Assembly (NCBI GenBank): GCA_002502095.1
Contig: DAPJ01000025.1
Span: 1 to 10,843 of the forward strand
Source of the DNA: Euryarchaeota archaeon UBA62
GTDB taxonomy: Archaea; Thermoplasmatota; Poseidoniia; Poseidoniales; Thalassarchaeaceae
Reading direction: 5' to 3'
DNA length: 10,843 nucleotides
Shown: positions 7,576 through 10,843 of the stretch, piece after piece
Numbering within the stretch: the first letter of the stretch is position 1
Layout of the letters: each line of letters opens with the position of its first letter
Notes under the pieces: model-generated
Database searches by the model: none
Told to the model about the DNA's origin: nothing
Seen by the model: only the letters and a program-made list of their open reading frames with translations
Position numbers and translations under genes: made by a program

Positions 7576-8709
7576 CTACCGGATATTTTGACTAGACCTT
7601 AGAGGATTCTCTGAGTCGTGAATAATGCCCTGTGCGAGCATCGTTTCAGCAAGAAGAATGCTATTTCCAGCGGCCCCCCTCACGGTATTGTCCGAGGCTA
7701 CCTTGAAGCACAATTTGCCTTCAGATAAATTGACTTCTCCTACATATACATTCATTAATCTCTGCATAATTTCCTCTGATGACTCCATATCACTGTAATT
7801 AATAGATGAAATTGTCTGATTTATGTCAGAGACAAAAATTAGTGATTTTTGATTAATGGAAGGTAAATCTAGACTCCCTGCTGTTGATTGGAAATGGGAC
7901 CACGCTTCGATTAATTCGTGAGCACTGAAATTTTTACTTAGTTCCACTTCGACTCTCGCAGAATGCCCGAACTCCCTGTGTACTCTTTCACATTCGGCAG
8001 TAATCTCAATATCGATGTTGTGTGATTCTGAACCTTCATGAATTTCGAGTATTCTCCGTAGTTCGGATACAACACTCTCGGGCTCGCCGATAATTTCTGG
8101 TCCCGGGATGACCCCTTCACGGAATCTTTCCAGAGCTCCCCTACCAGCTCCAGAAATTGACTGTTCGGTATCAATTCGAATACTCTTTACTGGAAATTTC
8201 TTGAGAATTGGTGCTAAAGATATCGCAAGTGGGACTACCATACAATTTGAGCAAGATACTAGTGCACCTTGTCCGAATTCTGTTTGTACCCCTAGTAAGT
8301 CAAGATGATGGGGGTTGACTTCTGGGATAACCAATGGAACCTTATTTGAATGCCTATGTATCGTAGAATGACTGATAACTACTAACCCCGATCTTGCTAG
8401 ATCTTCCTCAATCACGGATGCGGGGTAGTCTGGGAGTGCCGAGAATACAATTCTGACTCCTTGTGAAATCAGTTCCGAAGCCAACTCATCACCACTTCCC
8501 ATTTCTCTAACAATGATTTCTGGTAAATCAGGCTTGGACTCATTAAAGACCCAAGGAATGTCATTAGTTCTAATGCCCGCAGATTCCTTAGATCCTACTA
8601 CATGTGTTGGAACTAGCCAGTGGTGATTTGTGAGTATCTGGAGGAGTCTTTGGGCGACTAGGCCCCTGGACCCGAGGATAGCACATCTCACTCTCCCTAG
8701 TGTATCCAT
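7576..8709 (-). CDS. asd: Aspartate-semialdehyde dehydrogenase (archaeal/fungal type), divergent
   Basis: ASADH reduces aspartyl-4-phosphate with NADPH to aspartate semialdehyde for lysine, threonine and methionine synthesis. The 377-residue length fits the family. Visible landmarks are the nucleotide-binding loop ILGSRGLVAQR (11-21), FSALP (89-93), VPLVIPEVN (124-132), the likely nucleophile Cys156 in SCSNCMVV, Gln183 with SGAG (186-189), Arg242 and His249 in ERVHREFGH, and NTVRGAAG (341-348). Several usual family features are altered. The loop is GSRG rather than GATG, the substrate-contacting Lys expected after IP..EE appears to be Ser212, and the PQPRLDR segment is absent (TISSINYSDM in its place). 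It may therefore be a diverged ASADH or a related acyl-phosphate/acyl-CoA reductase. It is the first gene of the minus-strand run. Confidence 0.8.
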   Translation of the reverse strand: MDTLGRVRCAILGSRGLVAQRLLQILTNHHWLVPTHVVGSKESAGIRTNDIPWVFNESKPDLPEIIVREMGSGDELASELISQGVRIVFSALPDYPASVIEEDLARSGLVVISHSTIHRHSNKVPLVIPEVNPHHLDLLGVQTEFGQGALVSCSNCMVVPLAISLAPILKKFPVKSIRIDTEQSISGAGRGALERFREGVIPGPEIIGEPESVVSELRRILEIHEGSESHNIDIEITAECERVHREFGHSARVEVELSKNFSAHELIEAWSHFQSTAGSLDLPSINQKSLIFVSDINQTISSINYSDMESSEEIMQRLMNVYVGEVNLSEGKLCFKVASDNTVRGAAGNSILLAETMLAQGIIHDSENPLRSSQNIR

Positions 8710-8762
8710 ATGAAAAACCGAGACGCGCTTAGTCTATGAACAAATGTTTTTGATTTGAAGGG

Positions 8763-8771
8763 TTAATATAT
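8763..8771 (+). promoter_or_regulatory. TATA box of the DUF2130 gene, possibly shared with the divergent dehydrogenase
   Basis: TTAATATAT lies in the 84-bp gap between two divergent genes. Its centre is about 27 bp before the ATG at 8794, so transcription should begin at or near the start codon (leaderless or nearly so). Read on the other strand, the same near-symmetric ATATAT could direct the dehydrogenase with a leader of roughly 30 bases. No start-deciding Shine-Dalgarno precedes 8794. Confidence 0.5.
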
Positions 8772-8793
8772 GGGTAATTAAAATGAAATTGTT

Positions 8794-10107
8794 ATGAGTA
8801 AGCAGGTGGTATGTCCGCATTGTAGTCAGGCATTTGAGATGGAAGCGGCGGGATACGCAGATATTGTGGGTCAGATCAAGAGTGCTGAATTTGAAGCAGA
8901 ATTAAATGAAAGGTTGAAAGATGCCTCAGACAAGCATCTTTTGCAGGTGGAGCTGGCCAAGAAACAGGTACTCTCAGAAAGAGAGGAAGAAATTTCAAAA
9001 CTGAAAAATCTGGTCAGTAATCATGAAAGAGAAATTGAGATTGCCAAGAGCGAGGCTTTGTCTGAGGCGAAGGAAGAAATGTTTGGCAAGGATAAACAAA
9101 TTGAGAGATTAAAAAATGAGAGGAAAGCGGCAGAAGATAATACAGAATTAGCCGTAACCAAAGCCACCGGACCACTGGAAAAGAATATTATCGATCTCAA
9201 GAATAAGTTGGATAATGTAGGCACTGAAAGAGAATTAGAGGTTAAACAATTAGAGCAAACCAATCTTATTAAATTGAATGCAAAGGACGAAATTATTCGT
9301 CTGAAGGATGAAGAAATAGATCGAGTGAAGGATATGAAAATGAAGATGTCAGTAAAAGACATTGGAGAGAAATTAGAGCAGTGGTGTGAAAACCAATTCA
9401 ATTTAGTGAGGGCCACTGCATTCCCTAACGCATACTTCGAAAAGGACAATGAGAGTGTCAAAGATGAAGGGGATGTCAAGGGATCAAAGGGAGATTACGT
9501 CTTTAGAGATTCAGACACCAATGGAATTGAATATATCTCAATCATGTTTGAAATGAAGGATAAAATGGAAGGCACAAAGGGCCAGACCAACGAATCTCAT
9601 CTGGCAAAGTTGGACAAGGACAGAAAGAAGAAAAAGTGCGAATATGCCGTTCTTGTCTCGATGCTCGAGCCAGAGAACGAATTGTTCAACGGAGGTCCCG
9701 TTGACATGTCTCACAAGTACCAAAAGATGTACGTAGTTAGACCCCAGGATTTTATGCTAATCCTATCATTAATTCGTAATGAGGCTCGGAAATCTCTTGA
9801 AATGAGGAATGAGCTTGCGGTTATAAGAAGTCAAAACATAGATTATGAAAACTTTGAAGACAAGCTTCTAGACTTCCAAGAAGGATTCGGAAAGAATGTC
9901 CTTTCTGCAAGAAATAATTTCGAAACTGCTATCAAAGATATTGATGCTACAATTAAGAAATTGGAGAAAATCAAGAGTAATCTAACTACAAGTAGCCGAC
10001 AATTAAGGTTGGCTAACGACAAAACCCAGGACCTCTCAATCAAGAAATTGACTCGAGGAAACCCCACAATGAAAGCTAAATTTGACGATTTGAATAAGGC
10101 AGACTGA
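8794..10107 (+). CDS. DUF2130 protein: coiled coil plus PD-(D/E)XK-like nuclease-fold domain
   Basis: This 437-residue protein starts with a CPHC half-knuckle (residues 7-10), then a long charged coiled coil (~25-185, rich in E, K, L and R). The conserved DUF2130 domain follows (~186-345): MSVKDIGEKLEQWCENQFN, KGDYVFRD with Asp234, and FEMKDK with Glu253 and Lys255, which fit the D...ExK pattern of PD-(D/E)XK nucleases. A second helical, coiled region (350-410) follows. DUF2130 proteins are widespread in bacteria, have no established function that I know of, and have been suggested to be nuclease-like. By eye the gene is AT-richer than the minus-strand run, which would fit lateral acquisition but is not proof. 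It stands alone behind its own promoter. Confidence 0.85.
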   Translation: MSKQVVCPHCSQAFEMEAAGYADIVGQIKSAEFEAELNERLKDASDKHLLQVELAKKQVLSEREEEISKLKNLVSNHEREIEIAKSEALSEAKEEMFGKDKQIERLKNERKAAEDNTELAVTKATGPLEKNIIDLKNKLDNVGTERELEVKQLEQTNLIKLNAKDEIIRLKDEEIDRVKDMKMKMSVKDIGEKLEQWCENQFNLVRATAFPNAYFEKDNESVKDEGDVKGSKGDYVFRDSDTNGIEYISIMFEMKDKMEGTKGQTNESHLAKLDKDRKKKKCEYAVLVSMLEPENELFNGGPVDMSHKYQKMYVVRPQDFMLILSLIRNEARKSLEMRNELAVIRSQNIDYENFEDKLLDFQEGFGKNVLSARNNFETAIKDIDATIKKLEKIKSNLTTSSRQLRLANDKTQDLSIKKLTRGNPTMKAKFDDLNKAD

Positions 10108-10122
10108 ACAGTACATGATTTG

Positions 10123-10545
10123 TTAGTTTTTATCAATTTCAATTTTGGCCACTCTCACCTCGACCCATTCGATTCGCTTTGACTGAATGGCATCCCTGAT
10201 TCTTCGCTGATTCATGTTGAGGCGTGACTTTCCTGATTTTACTTCGATGAATTTGATATCTATTTCTCCATCTCCATCCAATCCCTTGAACCCAATAAAA
10301 TCAATAGGGGAGCCGAGAAATCTTAGTTCCTTAACACTATTTACACAGCTAATAGACCAGGGGGCTAGAGTCTCACTTATGTCTCCTTTTACTATTGCCC
10401 GTTGACGATTGGCGGTATCTTCTCTCGCGTTCTTAATTTTGGTTTCATGAGTTAATTTCATTTTGATTATCTGCCACACCAAATATACGATTATTATGCC
10501 CATGGCAATTGAAACAATGATTGTTTCTAATTCTAGCTCGATCAT
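10123..10545 (-). CDS. Membrane-anchored endonuclease-like protein related to archaeal Holliday junction resolvase (COG4741 type)
   Basis: This 140-residue protein has one N-terminal membrane segment (residues ~8-27, IIVSIAMGIIIVYLVWQII), a basic linker, and a PD-(D/E)XK-like domain. The motifs are RAIVKGDISETLAPW (Glu58), FLGSPIDFIGF (Asp82) and FIEVKSGKSRLNMNQ (Glu101, Lys103, Gln113). This pattern matches the family annotated as predicted secreted endonuclease distantly related to archaeal Holliday junction resolvase. The length is normal for it. Whether the nuclease domain faces the cytoplasm or the outside cannot be read from the sequence; the basic residues after the helix favour a cytoplasmic C-terminus. 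The stop lies 15 bp beyond that of the convergent DUF2130 gene. GGGAT directly precedes the ATG. Confidence 0.82.
   Translation of the reverse strand: MIELELETIIVSIAMGIIIVYLVWQIIKMKLTHETKIKNAREDTANRQRAIVKGDISETLAPWSISCVNSVKELRFLGSPIDFIGFKGLDGDGEIDIKFIEVKSGKSRLNMNQRRIRDAIQSKRIEWVEVRVAKIEIDKN
10127..10131 (+). terminator. Oligo-T stretch, possible DUF2130 terminator
   Basis: Twenty bases after the DUF2130 stop the plus strand reads TTTTT within TTGTTAGTTTTTATC, without a hairpin, as expected for archaeal oligo-T termination. It overlaps the last codons of the convergent gene. Confidence 0.3.
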
Positions 10546-10582
10546 ATCCCCTTTGTATTATCAGGGCCTGTAAACTTATGCG

Positions 10583-10589
10583 AATATAT
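10583..10589 (+). promoter_or_regulatory. TATA-like box in the divergent gap, for the M23 gene and possibly the endonuclease gene
   Basis: AATATAT in CGAATATATC is centred about 31 bp before the ATG at 10617, which predicts a leader of only a few bases. On the minus strand the reverse reading GATATATTCG lies about 40 bp before the endonuclease start at 10545, so it could also serve that gene. A second AT-rich word, GATATA at 10595-10600, seems too close to 10617. Confidence 0.4.
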
Positions 10590-10616
10590 CAAGTGATATA
10601 GCTCATTAGAGTAGTC

Positions 10617-10843
10617 ATGGTCAGATGGGAGACAGGCAACTATCATCCAGTGGTTTATCTTCCAGATGAGTACGAGGTCAGGGACTTCACCAATGGACAA
10701 TACTCTCCTTCTGAATATGAGTTTGATATTGGCAGGTATGATGAATTGCGTCCTGGCATGTATTCTACGGATCTTTTCTCAGATGGTAGATTCCTGCACG
10801 TAGGGATCGATATAGGCGCCCCTGTTGGAACTCCCTGTATGGC
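10617..10843 (+). CDS. M23-type (LytM-like) zinc metallopeptidase, 5' part only
   Basis: The frame is open from the ATG at 10617 to the right edge (75 full codons). Residues 61-72 read HVGIDIGAPVGT, the first zinc-ligand motif of M23 peptidases (HxxxD: His61 and Asp65). The second ligand pair (HxH) would lie beyond the window. The first 60 residues are acidic and aromatic-rich, with no signal peptide or membrane segment, so the product looks cytoplasmic unless exported another way. Bacterial M23 enzymes cut peptidoglycan cross-links. An archaeon without murein would need another substrate, so the role is unknown. A later in-frame ATG is residue 48, inside the conserved part, so 10617 is preferred. 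Confidence 0.72.
   Translation, partial: MVRWETGNYHPVVYLPDEYEVRDFTNGQYSPSEYEFDIGRYDELRPGMYSTDLFSDGRFLHVGIDIGAPVGTPCM

Noticed and set aside
9021..9479. 152-codon minus-strand frame, Ser/Phe/Ile-rich
   Set aside because: It is the reverse-strand image of the Glu/Lys-rich coiled coil of DUF2130, a common artefact.

Overview
The window looks like a chromosomal piece of an uncultured archaeon, most likely a marine Thermoplasmatota / Marine Group II (Poseidoniales) type genome. The archaeal calls rest on an exosome Csl4 subunit, a METTL5-type RNA methylase, an archaeal/fungal-type aspartate-semialdehyde dehydrogenase, a COG4741-type endonuclease related to archaeal Holliday junction resolvase, and AT-rich TATA-like boxes 25-31 bp before start codons. 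The Marine Group II placement is an inference. It comes mainly from the very large secreted protein with DxDGDG calcium motifs, RCC1 repeats and Cys-rich repeats, a style I associate with that group.

Layout. Positions 1-3652 (minus strand) hold the first ~1217 codons of a giant secreted protein whose 3' end lies off the left edge. It has a signal peptide, a Reeler/choice-of-anchor-V-like domain, six Cys-paired RCC1-like repeats, DxDGDG calcium motifs, a PPC-like beta domain, and a long array of ~34-residue Cys-rich repeats of the GCC2/GCC3 (ephrin-receptor-like) type. Positions 3789-8709 (minus strand) are a tight four-gene run. In transcription order these are an aspartate-semialdehyde dehydrogenase-like enzyme, a METTL5-like methylase, an exosome Csl4 subunit fused to a second zinc knuckle and an RRM, and a radical SAM protein with a C-terminal helix-hairpin-helix. 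The gaps are about 32, 43 and 25 bp, so they are probably co-transcribed.

A divergent promoter region (8710-8793) separates this run from a plus-strand DUF2130 coiled-coil/nuclease-fold protein (8794-10107). That gene converges, with a 15-bp gap, on a membrane-anchored endonuclease-like protein (10123-10545, minus). A second divergent promoter region (10546-10616) leads to the 5' part of an M23-type metallopeptidase (10617 to the right edge).

Most striking points. The Csl4 protein carries an RRM and a CxxC-x17-CxxC zinc motif that standard archaeal Csl4 lacks, and it sits between an RNA methylase gene and an uncharacterised radical SAM gene with an unusual CX6CX2C cluster motif. The dehydrogenase has lost several otherwise conserved ASADH positions, so its substrate is open to question. 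I found no tRNA, rRNA, CRISPR array, insertion sequence or origin. The only gene-free stretches are short intergenic gaps (136 bp at most).
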